From Streptomyces cavernicola (GTDB lineage: Bacteria; Actinomycetota; Actinomycetes; Streptomycetales; Streptomycetaceae), in contig NZ_JASCIQ010000003.1 of NCBI RefSeq assembly GCF_029968035.1, positions 233,469 through 297,468 of the forward strand: DNA of 64,000 nucleotides, given 5' to 3'. The position numbers and the translations under genes are program-made. The notes under the pieces were generated by a model that was not told where the DNA came from, did no database searches, and saw nothing but the letters and a program-made list of their open reading frames with translations. Below, in pieces: positions 43,481 through 52,250 of the stretch; position 1 is the stretch's first letter, and each line of letters begins with the position of its first letter.

Positions 43481-44512
43481 GTGACGTTCAAGGCCGAATA
43501 CATCTGGATCGACGGCACCCAGCCGACGGCGAAGCTGCGCTCCAAGACGAAGATCATGACCAGCGGTCCCGTGGGCCTCGACGAGCTGCCGATCTGGGGC
43601 TTCGACGGCTCCAGCACCAACCAGGCCGAGGGCCACGCCTCCGACCGCGTCCTCAAGCCGGTCTTCACGTGTCCTGACCCGATCCGCGGCGGCGACGACA
43701 TCCTCGTGCTGTGCGAGGTCCTCAACACGGACATGACGCCGCACGTCTCCAACACCCGGGCCCCGCTCCGCGAGGTCGCCGAGAGGTTCGCGGGCCAGGA
43801 GTCGATCTTCGGCATCGAGCAGGAGTACACCTTCTTCAAGGGCGCGCGTCCGCTCGGCTTCCCCGAGGGCGGCTTCCCCGCGGCGCAGGGCGGCTACTAC
43901 TGCGGTGTCGGCTCGGACGAGATCTTCGGCCGCGACGTCGTCGAGGCGCACCTGGAGAACTGCCTGAAGGCCGGTCTCGGCATCTCCGGCATCAACGCCG
44001 AGGTCATGCCCGGCCAGTGGGAGTTCCAGGTCGGCCCGCTGGCCCCGCTCGAGGTCTCCGACCAGCTGTGGATCGCCCGTTGGCTGCTGTACCGCACCGC
44101 CGAGGACTTCGACATCTCCGCGACCCTCGACCCGAAGCCGGTCAAGGGCGACTGGAACGGCGCCGGCGCGCACACCAACTTCTCCACCAAGGCCATGCGC
44201 GAGGGCTACGCCGCCATCATCACCGCCTGCGAGTCCCTCGGTGAGGGCTCCAAGCCGATGGACCACGTGAAGAACTACGGCGCGGGCATCGACGACCGCC
44301 TGACGGGCCTGCACGAGACCGCCCCGTGGAACGAGTACAGCTACGGCGTCTCCGACCGCGGCGCCTCGGTCCGCATCCCGTGGCAGGTCGAGCAGGACGG
44401 CAAGGGCTACATCGAGGACCGCCGCCCGAACGCGAACGTCGACCCGTACGTCGTGACCCGGCTCATCGTCGACACCTGCTGCACCGCCCTGGAGAAGGCC
44501 GGCCAGGTCTGA
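43481..44512 (+). CDS. glnII: Glutamine synthetase type II (eukaryotic-like)
   Basis: 343 residues from GTG 43481, with AAAGGA 10 bases upstream. GSII features: YIWIDGTQPTAKLRSKTKI, LPIWGFDGSSTNQAEG, FGIEQEYTFFKG, EVMPGQWEFQVGP and GAGAHTNFSTKAMRE. It is heat-labile and not adenylylated by GlnE in Streptomyces. Expression is expected to depend on GlnR through the box upstream. A weak hairpin follows (44537-44564). Neighbours a GlnRII-like regulator. Confidence 0.97.
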   Translation: MTFKAEYIWIDGTQPTAKLRSKTKIMTSGPVGLDELPIWGFDGSSTNQAEGHASDRVLKPVFTCPDPIRGGDDILVLCEVLNTDMTPHVSNTRAPLREVAERFAGQESIFGIEQEYTFFKGARPLGFPEGGFPAAQGGYYCGVGSDEIFGRDVVEAHLENCLKAGLGISGINAEVMPGQWEFQVGPLAPLEVSDQLWIARWLLYRTAEDFDISATLDPKPVKGDWNGAGAHTNFSTKAMREGYAAIITACESLGEGSKPMDHVKNYGAGIDDRLTGLHETAPWNEYSYGVSDRGASVRIPWQVEQDGKGYIEDRRPNANVDPYVVTRLIVDTCCTALEKAGQV

Positions 44513-44536
44513 TCCAGCCGCTCGTACGCATACGCA

Positions 44537-44564
44537 GGGGCGCCCTCCGACCGGTGGGCGCCTC
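44537..44564 (+). terminator. Terminator-like hairpin after glnII
   Basis: GGGGCGCCC (44537-44545) pairs with GGGCGCCTC (44556-44564) with one wobble; 10-base loop; 25 bases after the glnII stop. Confidence 0.55.
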
Positions 44565-44633
44565 TCGGCGTTCCCGTCCATCTGGTGGGCGGCCCCTGCC
44601 GGTTGCTGTGGGGCGTCTGCTTCAATGGGGGGC

Positions 44634-44753
44634 ATGGCCAGCTTCCAGAACTCCGTGCCGGGTCGTCACGACCTCGAGCCGTTCTGGCCGTCACGTCAGC
44701 ATCACGACTTCGACCGGGTCTGTTGCCGCGCGCTGAACGCGCCGGCCCGCTAA
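44634..44753 (+). CDS. Possible 39-residue peptide upstream of GlnRII-like gene
   Basis: A short frame starting MASFQNSVPGRHDLEPFW and ending DRVCCRALNAPAR. It lies after the glnII hairpin and 88 bases before the regulator, on the same strand. The Cys-Cys-Arg and His-rich composition recalls Streptomyces leader peptides, but it is longer than most. GGGG immediately upstream could act as a ribosome-binding site. Real translation is unproven. Confidence 0.4.
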   Translation: MASFQNSVPGRHDLEPFWPSRQHHDFDRVCCRALNAPAR

Positions 44754-44841
44754 CGCCGTTCACCTCTGCGTACGGCCTTCGGTCGGCGCGCGAATGAGTA
44801 CGTTCCCCAGACGCCTCTCGCGCGAATCGAGCTGACCCCTC

Positions 44842-45441
44842 ATGACGAACCCCCAGAGCGCCTCCTCGGCCACTCCCCCTCCCGCCTCTCTCAAGCGGCA
44901 CCATCTGCGGGCCATCGGCCGCGACGAGATGGTCGACGTCGCCGAATTCCTGCCGCCCGGCGCGACGTGGCTGCCCGCGCCGCAGCACGCCGTGCCGACG
45001 CTGCCCGGACATCCGCCGATGATCGGCTACTTGGTCCTGGTCCCCGCAGAGCAGCAGGGGCGCCCGACCACCGTGTCCGCAGTGGCGGCCCCTGCACCTG
45101 GGCCATCGGCATCGGCGCAGGAGGCTTCGGCCGAGGTGCTCGGCGACGGCCTTCCGGTGCGCGTCTACCCCGTGCAGCGCACCGCCGAGGTCGACGGCGT
45201 CCGACTCGACCTGACGTACCTGGAGTTCGAGCTCCTCGCCCACCTCGTGGCCCATCCGCACCGGGTGCACTCCCGCGACCAGCTGGTCACCACGGTCTGG
45301 GGGTACGGGCACGTCGGCGACGGCCGGACCGTCGACGTCCACATCGCCCGCCTGCGCCGCAAGTTGGGCGCCGAGCACCGGCAGGTCATCCAGACGGTGC
45401 GCCGGGTGGGGTACAAGTACGCGCCCGTCTCCAAGCGTTGA
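44842..45441 (+). CDS. glnRII: Orphan winged-helix (OmpR/PhoB-type) regulator, GlnRII-like
   Basis: 199 residues. The C-terminal OmpR-type DNA-binding domain is clear: LDLTYLEFELLAHLVAHPHR, then VHSRDQLVTTVWGYGHVGDG, RTVDVHIARLRRKLG and QTVRRVGYKY. The N-terminal half is not a normal receiver domain: no phosphorylation Asp pattern is seen. The position next to glnII matches the GlnRII regulator described in S. coelicolor, a relative of GlnR that binds glnA and glnII promoters. Assigned by domain and neighbourhood. Confidence 0.8.
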   Translation: MTNPQSASSATPPPASLKRHHLRAIGRDEMVDVAEFLPPGATWLPAPQHAVPTLPGHPPMIGYLVLVPAEQQGRPTTVSAVAAPAPGPSASAQEASAEVLGDGLPVRVYPVQRTAEVDGVRLDLTYLEFELLAHLVAHPHRVHSRDQLVTTVWGYGHVGDGRTVDVHIARLRRKLGAEHRQVIQTVRRVGYKYAPVSKR

Positions 45442-45514
45442 CCTGACGCATCGCCCCCAGGGGCCGTGCTCGTACGTCATACCTGAGTCGTACGTACACG
45501 GCCCCTGGCGCGCG

Positions 45515-45542
45515 TTCAGTCGCTGGAATTCAGTCGCTGGAA
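45515..45542. repeat. 14-bp tandem duplication at the 3' end of the PepSY gene
   Basis: TTCAGTCGCTGGAA occurs twice in tandem (45515-45528, 45529-45542). The copy next to the gene supplies its stop codon; the outer copy is non-coding and would end the other frame with the same peptide NSSD. A recent slip duplication is likely. Confidence 0.7.
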
Positions 45543-47056
45543 TTCGCCCTGCGGGCCCGCGCCAGGCGGCCGATGCCCACGTCGAGCACCAGGAAGACGA
45601 GCAGGCTGAGCCCGAGCAGCGGTACGAACCAGCCGACCGCGGCCGTCGCCGCGGCGAGCGGCACGAGCAGCAGCGGGGGCGCCTTGCGCCAGGCGCCGCG
45701 CGGCAGCGGCCGGCCGAAGCTCAGGGCGCGGCCCTTCGTCGGCCTGCGCAGCCACCACATGCGGTAGCCCCACACGATGAGCAGCACGGTGGCGACCATC
45801 AGGGCGGCGAGCGCCAGCTGGTTGGGCAGGCCGAGGAAGACGCCCATGTGCGCGTCGATGCCGAACCGGGTGAGCTTGGCGAGCAGCGGGTAGTCGGCGA
45901 ACGCCACCTCGTCGACGACCTTCCCATCGGTCGGGTCGACGGCCACCGAGTCGAGGTGGACGGGGAGTTGGGCGTCGGTCTCCTTGACCACGTAGCCCTG
46001 TCCGTCGACCGGCAGGGTGACCGCGAGCTGACCGCCGTCGATGCCCTGGCCCCGGGCGATCTCCAGGGCCCGGTCGACGCCGATGTCCGCGCTCCCGTGG
46101 CCGCCGCCGTGACCACCGCTGTGGCTGTCGCTGTGGCTGTCGTCCCGGCCGTGCGTCTGGCCGGAGGCGCTTCCTCCGTGGCCCTCGTGGCCGCCGCCGG
46201 AGGGCGTGCCTCCGGCCAGGGTCGCGTCGACCACGGGGGTGGCGCCGCCGAGTTGGGCCTTCAGCTCGCCGATGTTGCCGCCGGCGTGCTGGGACCAGGT
46301 CAGGCCGGTGGCCGAGAGCGCCACGAGGCCGAGCACCGCGCACAGTCCGAGGGCGCCGTGCCGGTTCAGGGTGCGGGTACGCCCCTTGGCCTGGCCCTTC
46401 GCGGGTACGACGAGGTCGCGGCGGCGGGTACGACGGCGGCCGAACCACAGGGCGAGGCCGCCGAGCGCCACCACCCACAGCCAACTGGCCGTCAGCTCGC
46501 TGTAGTTGCGGCCGAACTCGCCGAGGTGCAGGTCGCGGTGGAGCTCGTCGACCCAGGTGCGCAGCGGCAGGGCCCCGGAACTGCCGTAGCTGGTGAGCTC
46601 GCCGCGGACCTCGGCGTCGTAGGGGTTCACGAAGACCGCGAGGGAGCGGTCATCGGGCACATCGGGCGTGGAAAGCAGCACGCGCGTGGTGCGGTTTTCG
46701 GCGGGCGCGGGCCACACCTCGGTGACGGTGCCCTCGGGATGCGCCGCACGCGCGGCGTCGATCTGCTCGCTCAGCGGCAGCGCGGCGCCGCCTGCGGGGA
46801 CCTCCAGCTCGTGCGCGTACACGATCTTCTCCGCCTGGAAGGAGAGCGAGTACAGCAGACCGCTCACGGCGGCGACGAGCAGGAACGGGGCGATGAGCAC
46901 CCCGGCGTAGAAGTGCAGCCGCAGGAGGAGCGGCCGCAGGGCGGACCAGAGGCCGGAGCCTTGCTCCTGGGGCTGTTGTTCCTGTCCCCGTTCCTGTTGC
47001 TGGTGCTGGTTTTGCTGGTCCGATTGGTCCGGCTTGGGCCGGTCTTCGATGGCCAT
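45530..47056 (-). CDS. PepSY-domain transmembrane protein
   Basis: 508 residues. Gln-rich N-terminus, then PepSY_TM architecture: a first helix (LHFYAGVLIAPFLLVAAVSG), an extracytoplasmic PepSY-type region (IVYAHELEVPAG ... VDELHRDLHLGEFGRNY), LWVVALGGLALWFG, LCAVLGLVALSATGLTW, and a strongly His/Gly/Ser-rich loop (about residues 290-325, HEGHGG ... HSDSHSGGHGGGHG). A second PepSY segment follows, then further membrane helices. The family is linked to iron or copper reductive transport; the histidine loop suggests metal binding. It follows a His/Met-rich membrane gene on the same strand with an 85-base gap. Confidence 0.82.
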   Translation of the reverse strand: MAIEDRPKPDQSDQQNQHQQQERGQEQQPQEQGSGLWSALRPLLLRLHFYAGVLIAPFLLVAAVSGLLYSLSFQAEKIVYAHELEVPAGGAALPLSEQIDAARAAHPEGTVTEVWPAPAENRTTRVLLSTPDVPDDRSLAVFVNPYDAEVRGELTSYGSSGALPLRTWVDELHRDLHLGEFGRNYSELTASWLWVVALGGLALWFGRRRTRRRDLVVPAKGQAKGRTRTLNRHGALGLCAVLGLVALSATGLTWSQHAGGNIGELKAQLGGATPVVDATLAGGTPSGGGHEGHGGSASGQTHGRDDSHSDSHSGGHGGGHGSADIGVDRALEIARGQGIDGGQLAVTLPVDGQGYVVKETDAQLPVHLDSVAVDPTDGKVVDEVAFADYPLLAKLTRFGIDAHMGVFLGLPNQLALAALMVATVLLIVWGYRMWWLRRPTKGRALSFGRPLPRGAWRKAPPLLLVPLAAATAAVGWFVPLLGLSLLVFLVLDVGIGRLARARRANSSD

Positions 47057-47141
47057 GACGTCCTTCGGTGGTCGTACGACGGCAGGGGAAACTCACCCCG
47101 TGGCGTCGTACGAGAAGGTGCGCGGCTCGCAGGAGCGCGGC

Positions 47142-47813
47142 TCAGGACGCCAGGGGCGCGGGTCGGAGAAGGAGCCCCTGGGCGGGTGGGCCGCGCCGGG
47201 TGACGGCGTACGCGAGAACGGCTGCACGCGCGCGTGCGACCGGGCGGGGACGGGGCCGGCGCGTGAGACGGGGCGGCAGCGGCAGCCGCACCGCGGTGAG
47301 CAGCAGCCGCAGCGGGGCGAAGGCCAGCGAGTCGACGGCGGCGAGGAGTTGGAAGAACGCCGCCTCGCCGCGTGCCAGCCAGAGGGCGCAGACGAGTGCG
47401 GCGAGCACGTGGACGGCCAGCATGCCCAGGGAGCTGTGGTCCAGGTGCGCCCCTGCGCCGCTCGCAGGGGCTCCGCTCGCATGGGAACCGCCCATGTGCC
47501 CATGTGAGTGGGACCCGCCCATGTGGGACCCACCCATGGAGGCGGTATCGGTCTGCGAACCGGCGAACGTCAAGTGCAGGGCGGCCTGCATCGCGAGCAG
47601 TCCAGTCGCGATCGACGGGATACCTCGGCGTCGATGGCCGACACCCCAGGCCGCGAGCCCGGTGACGACGAACGCCACCAAGAGGGCGCCGAACGGGACG
47701 TCCTGGCCCGACATGGACGAATGCCCCACAGCAGCCAAGGAGACGCCCACCGCCGCGAAGATCGCGGCCCGAAAGGCGCGCAGCGGCGACCGGGCATCCG
47801 TCATCGGCGCCAT
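47142..47813 (-). CDS. His/Met-rich membrane protein, probably metal-related
   Basis: 223 residues. Five or so membrane segments (AIFAAVGVSLAAVGHSSM, GALLVAFVVTGLAAWGVG, SIATGLLAMQAALHLTFA, LAVHVLAALVCALWLARG and LLLTAVRLPLP) with a His/Met/Gly/Ser loop between helices 3 and 4 (SMGGSHMGGSHSHGHMGGSH, near residue 90). Such loops often bind copper. It lies upstream of the PepSY gene on the same strand, so the two are likely an operon. ATG 47813 is chosen; 47804 is possible. Role inferred, not proven. Confidence 0.72.
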   Translation of the reverse strand: MAPMTDARSPLRAFRAAIFAAVGVSLAAVGHSSMSGQDVPFGALLVAFVVTGLAAWGVGHRRRGIPSIATGLLAMQAALHLTFAGSQTDTASMGGSHMGGSHSHGHMGGSHASGAPASGAGAHLDHSSLGMLAVHVLAALVCALWLARGEAAFFQLLAAVDSLAFAPLRLLLTAVRLPLPPRLTRRPRPRPVARARAAVLAYAVTRRGPPAQGLLLRPAPLAS

Positions 47814-47970
47814 GCTGCCACCCCGGCGCCCGGCCGAGGACACCGGCCGTAGCCCCTGCGCGAACCCTGGGAAAAGGCGGATAGTTCCCGCTTCTGCTCG
47901 CGGCCTTCGCGAATCTTCTGTCAGCAGAGCGCCATTCCGTCGCGGCGCTTCGGCGGGCAAGCTCGGGCGC

Positions 47971-48963
47971 ATGAGACTTCTGATCCTCGGTGGTACGGAA
48001 TTCGTGGGCCGCGCCGTGGCCGAGTCCGCGCTCGCCCGCGGCTGGGACGTGACGGTGTTCAACCGCGGCCGGCACGCCCCGCCGGCCGGCGTCCGCGCGC
48101 TGCGCGGCGACCGCACGGCGCCCGACGGCCTCGCGGCCCTCGCCGACGGCGCGTGGGACGTCGTGGTCGACACCTGGTCGGCGGCGCCCCGCGTCGTCCA
48201 GGACAGCGCGCGGCAGCTCGCCGACCGCGTCGGGAGATACGCGTACGTGTCGAGCGGCTCCGTCTACGCCTGGGCGCCCCCGGCCGGCTTCGACGAGAGC
48301 GCGCCCCTCAACGACGGCGCGGCCGACGCGGAACAGACGGAGTACGCGCAGGACAAGCGCGGCGGCGAGCTGGCCGTCCTGGAGTCCTTCGGCGCCGACC
48401 GCTCCCTGCTCGTGCGGGCCGGCCTCATCATCGGGCCGTACGAGAACATCGGACGGCTGCCCTGGTGGCTGGGCCGGATCGCGCGCGGCGGCCCCGTCCT
48501 CGCGCCCGGCCCGCGCGAGCTGCCCCTCCAGTTCATCGACGTACGCGACCTCGCGGAGTGGACCCTGGACGCGGCGGCAGCCGAGCTGAGCGGTCCGTAC
48601 AACGTGCTCGCGCCCCCCGGCCACACCACGACCGGCGCGCTGCTCGACGCCTGCGTGCAGGTCACCGGGAGCGGCGCCGAACTGCGCTGGACCGCGCCGG
48701 AGGTGATCGTCGAGGCGGGCGTCGAACCCTGGACCCAGCTGCCGATCTGGGTGCCGCCGCACACCGACATGCACGGCGCCCTGCACAGCGCGGACGTGTC
48801 GAAGGTCCTGGCGGCGGGCCTCAGGTGCCGGCCGGCCGAGGAAACCGTGCGGGACACCTGGGAGTGGCTGCAGTCCATCGGCGGCGTCGCACCCCAACGC
48901 CCCGACAGACCACAGGTGGGCCTCGCCCCCGAGACGGAGGAGAAGATCCTGGGCACCTCTTAG
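47971..48963 (+). CDS. NAD-dependent epimerase/dehydratase (extended SDR)
   Basis: 330 residues. Starts MRLLILGGTEFVGRAVAES (nucleotide-binding GGTxFVGR variant of the extended SDR motif), FNRGRH, YAYVSSGSVYAW, then QDKRGGELAVLESF (YxxxK-type region) and IDVRDLAEWTLDAA. This GGTxFVG class resembles isoflavone reductase-like and chloroplast RNA-binding-type proteins in other lineages; the substrate is unknown. ATG 47971 has no strong ribosome-binding site. Divergent from the His/Met-rich membrane gene. Confidence 0.85.
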   Translation: MRLLILGGTEFVGRAVAESALARGWDVTVFNRGRHAPPAGVRALRGDRTAPDGLAALADGAWDVVVDTWSAAPRVVQDSARQLADRVGRYAYVSSGSVYAWAPPAGFDESAPLNDGAADAEQTEYAQDKRGGELAVLESFGADRSLLVRAGLIIGPYENIGRLPWWLGRIARGGPVLAPGPRELPLQFIDVRDLAEWTLDAAAAELSGPYNVLAPPGHTTTGALLDACVQVTGSGAELRWTAPEVIVEAGVEPWTQLPIWVPPHTDMHGALHSADVSKVLAAGLRCRPAEETVRDTWEWLQSIGGVAPQRPDRPQVGLAPETEEKILGTS

Positions 48964-49067
48964 ATCCTGGGCCGGCGGCACGAACGCGCCAGCTCCGCAA
49001 GCACCGTTGAGCACCGCCGACCGCCCCGTTAGCGTGCGCCGCAGCAGACGACAGAGGGGGGCACCAC

Positions 49068-52000
49068 ATGACTGACCCGTCCCGCCGCAGAGTCATCGGG
49101 ACGGCCGGAGCCGTCGGACTCGGCACCGTCCTCGGCACACCCGTCCCGTCCCACGCGACAGCTCGGCGCACGCAGACGCCCGCCCTCGACCCGGACCCCG
49201 TGCGCGCCGCACTGGACCGGCTCCTTCCCGAGCACGCAGACCAGTTCCAACTGGAGCAACTCCCCGGCCCCGGCGAGCAGTTCAGGGTGAGCGGCTCCAC
49301 CGGCCGGATCACCGTCGCCGGCAGTGGGCCGTCGGCGCTCCTCAGCGGCGTGCACTGGTATCTGAAGTACGTGTGCGGCGCGCACGTCTCCTGGTCGGGC
49401 AGCCAACTCGACCTGCCGCAGCGGCTCCCCGCCCCCGAGCACCCCCTCGAGCGCGCCGCCACCGTGCCGCACCGCTTCGTCTTCAACGACACCCACGACG
49501 GCTACACCGCCCCGTACGCGGACTGGCCCCGCTGGCAGCGCATGATCGACGTGCTCGCGCTGCACGGCTGCAACGAAGTGCTCGTCACCGCAGGCCAGGA
49601 AGGCGTCTACCACCGGCTCCTGCAGGACTTCGGCTACTCCGACGCCGAGGCCCGCAGCTGGCTGCCCGCCCCCTCGCACCAGCCGTGGTGGCTGCTGCAG
49701 AACATGAGCGCGTACGGCGGACCGCTCAGCCCCCGACTCATCGAGCGGCGCGTCGAGTTGGGGCGGAAGCTCGCCGACCGGATGCGGGAGCTCGGCATGA
49801 AGCCGGTCCTCCCCGGCTACTTCGGGACCGTCCCCGACGACTTCGCCGCGCGCAACCCGGGCGCCCGCACCGTCCCGCAGGGCGACTGGAACGGCCTGCG
49901 GCGGCCCGCCTGGCTGGACCCGCGCACGGACGCGTTCACCCAGGTCGCGGCCGCGTTCTACCGGCACCAGGCCGAACTCTTCGGCGAGATCGACCTGTTC
50001 AAGATGGACCTGCTGCACGAAGGCGGCGACCCCGGCGACGTACCGGTCCCCGAGGCCGCGCGCGCCGTGGAGCGGGCGCTGCACGCCGCACGCCCCCGGG
50101 CGATCTGGACGATCCTGGGCTGGCAGGCCAACCCGCGCCGGGACGTGATCGACGCGCTGGACAAGACCCGGCTGCTCGTCGTGGACGGCCTGTCCGACCT
50201 GGAGACCGTCACGGACCGGGAGAAGGACTGGGGCGGCGCGCCGTACGCGTTCGGCACCATTCCCAACTTCGGCGGACGCACCACCATCGGCGCGAAGACC
50301 CACATGTGGACCGAGCGGTTCACGCTCTGGCGGGACAAGCCGGGCTCGACCCTCGCCGGCACCGCGTACATGCCGGAGGCCGCCGAACGCGACCCGGCCG
50401 CCCTGGAGCTGTTCACCGAACTGGCCTGGCGCGAGGAGGCCGTGGACCGCGCCGCATGGTTCCGCGACTACGCCGACCTGCGCTACGGCGGGCCGGACGA
50501 GCAGGCCAGAGCGGCGACAGCGGCACTGCGCGACACGGCGTACCGGATCACCAGCAAGGACGGCCGGCCGCACGACTCGATCTTCGCGGCGCGCCCCAGC
50601 CTCACCGCCAACTCCGGTACGTACTACGCGACGCACACGCCCGCGTTCCCGCCCGGCGGCTTCGACCGGGCGTTCGCGGCGCTGCTCGGAGTGCGGGAGT
50701 CGCTGCGCGGCTCGGACGCGTACCGCTACGACCTCACGGACCTGGCGCGGCAGGCCCTCGCCAACCGGTCCTGGCAGCTGCTGCCGCAACTGCGGGCCGC
50801 GTACGGCAGGAAAGACCTGGAGACCTTCCGCGCCCTGGCCCGCCTGTGGCTGAAGCTGATGCGGCTCAGCGAGGACGTCACCGGCGCGCACCGCGCGTTC
50901 CTGCTCGGACCGTGGCTCGACGACGCGAAGCGCATGGCCTCGACCCCCGCAGAGGAAGTCCAACTGGAGCGCACCGCACGGGTGTTGATCACCACGTGGG
51001 CGGACCGCCCCACCGCGGACGGCGGCCGCCTCGCCAACTACGCGAACCGCGACTGGCACGGCCTGATCGGCGACTTCCACCTGCCGCAGTGGACGGCGTA
51101 CCTGGACGAGCTGGAGGACGCGCTCACGGAGAGCCGGGAGCCTCGGACCTTCGACTGGTATGCGATCGAGGAGCCGTGGACACGGGAGCGGAAGGCGTAC
51201 GCACTGCGCCCGCCCAACGACGCGTACCGCACCGCGAAGCAGGCGCATGACGTGCTGGCCCACGCCCCCTACCAGGGCAGCGTCAGCGTCTCGGCGGAGC
51301 CGCCCGCGTTCCCGCCCGGTGGGCACGCGCGCGTGCGGGCGGTTTTCACCAACGTCAACGGGTTGCGCGCCACCGGCCGCGTGGACTTCGCCCTCACCGG
51401 CCTCGACGCCGAACCGGAGAGCGGCACCTCCCTGACGTCCGTGCCCGCAGCAGGCGAGGGCGAGGTCGCCTGGCGCGCCGCGGCCCCCGACGAACCACTC
51501 ACCACACCCCTGAAGCCCCTGCCGTACGAACTGACCGTGCGGTACGGCCCGCAGGGCGAGGAGCGGGTGACGAGCCTGGTCGCGGGCAGCCTGTACGTGG
51601 CCGGGCCCCTGGACGAGATGTGGCGGACGTACACCAACAGCGGAGCCGTCTTCGGGCAGGCGGACGAGCGGTACGCGATCAACGGCGGCGGCCAGGACCT
51701 GTGGAAGGGGACGGCCGAGTTCGGCGCCGCATACCGCGAGGGCGCGCTGCGGGACGGGGTCGCGGTGACGGTGCGGGTGGACGCGCAGGACGCCACCGGC
51801 CCCTGGGCGCGCGCCGGCCTCATCGCCCGCAACTCCCTCGCCACCCCCGGCTCTTCGGGCTTCGTGAACCTGTCGGTGACGCCCGCGAACGGCGTGGTCC
51901 TCTCCTACGACACGAACGGCGACGGCACCCTGGACACGTACAAGCGGATCACCGGCCGCAAAGCCCCGGTGCTGCTGCGGCTCGGCCGGTCGGCCGGCGT

Positions 52001-52169
52001 CTTCCGCGGCGCGTGCTCGACGGACGACGGCGCGAGCTGGCAGACGGTCGCTGAGATACCCGTGGCGGGCGCGGCGGCGAGCCAGGACGTCGGCTTCTTC
52101 ATGACGGCGACACACGGCGGCAGCGGGGCGCGGGGAACGGCGGAGTTCAGCGGGTTCCGACTGGAGTGA
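49068..52169 (+). CDS. Tat-exported GH89 alpha-N-acetylglucosaminidase
   Basis: 1033 residues. N-terminal Tat signal (SRRRVIGTAGAVGLGTVLG, cleavage after SHA). The NAGLU/GH89 body shows ITVAGSGPSALLSGVHWYLK (N-terminal domain), HRFVFNDTHDGYTAPYADWP, RWQRMIDVLALHGCNEVLV, LLQNMSAYGGPLSP and the catalytic-site block DLFKMDLLHEGGDPGDV, then THMWTERF and YYATHTPAFPPGG. The C-terminal ~150 residues form a separate beta-sandwich, probably carbohydrate-binding (TVRVDAQDATGPWARAGLIA ... GFFMTATHGG). GH89 enzymes release terminal alpha-linked N-acetylglucosamine from glycans. ATG 49068 with GAGGGGGGC upstream. Confidence 0.92.
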   Translation: MTDPSRRRVIGTAGAVGLGTVLGTPVPSHATARRTQTPALDPDPVRAALDRLLPEHADQFQLEQLPGPGEQFRVSGSTGRITVAGSGPSALLSGVHWYLKYVCGAHVSWSGSQLDLPQRLPAPEHPLERAATVPHRFVFNDTHDGYTAPYADWPRWQRMIDVLALHGCNEVLVTAGQEGVYHRLLQDFGYSDAEARSWLPAPSHQPWWLLQNMSAYGGPLSPRLIERRVELGRKLADRMRELGMKPVLPGYFGTVPDDFAARNPGARTVPQGDWNGLRRPAWLDPRTDAFTQVAAAFYRHQAELFGEIDLFKMDLLHEGGDPGDVPVPEAARAVERALHAARPRAIWTILGWQANPRRDVIDALDKTRLLVVDGLSDLETVTDREKDWGGAPYAFGTIPNFGGRTTIGAKTHMWTERFTLWRDKPGSTLAGTAYMPEAAERDPAALELFTELAWREEAVDRAAWFRDYADLRYGGPDEQARAATAALRDTAYRITSKDGRPHDSIFAARPSLTANSGTYYATHTPAFPPGGFDRAFAALLGVRESLRGSDAYRYDLTDLARQALANRSWQLLPQLRAAYGRKDLETFRALARLWLKLMRLSEDVTGAHRAFLLGPWLDDAKRMASTPAEEVQLERTARVLITTWADRPTADGGRLANYANRDWHGLIGDFHLPQWTAYLDELEDALTESREPRTFDWYAIEEPWTRERKAYALRPPNDAYRTAKQAHDVLAHAPYQGSVSVSAEPPAFPPGGHARVRAVFTNVNGLRATGRVDFALTGLDAEPESGTSLTSVPAAGEGEVAWRAAAPDEPLTTPLKPLPYELTVRYGPQGEERVTSLVAGSLYVAGPLDEMWRTYTNSGAVFGQADERYAINGGGQDLWKGTAEFGAAYREGALRDGVAVTVRVDAQDATGPWARAGLIARNSLATPGSSGFVNLSVTPANGVVLSYDTNGDGTLDTYKRITGRKAPVLLRLGRSAGVFRGACSTDDGASWQTVAEIPVAGAAASQDVGFFMTATHGGSGARGTAEFSGFRLE

Positions 52170-52250
52170 GGAACAGCCATGGGCCGTCAACTCCCCACGA
52201 ACTGCGGCCTGTTCGAGTGACCATCTGACGATTCGCTCGTTCTGCTGAAC

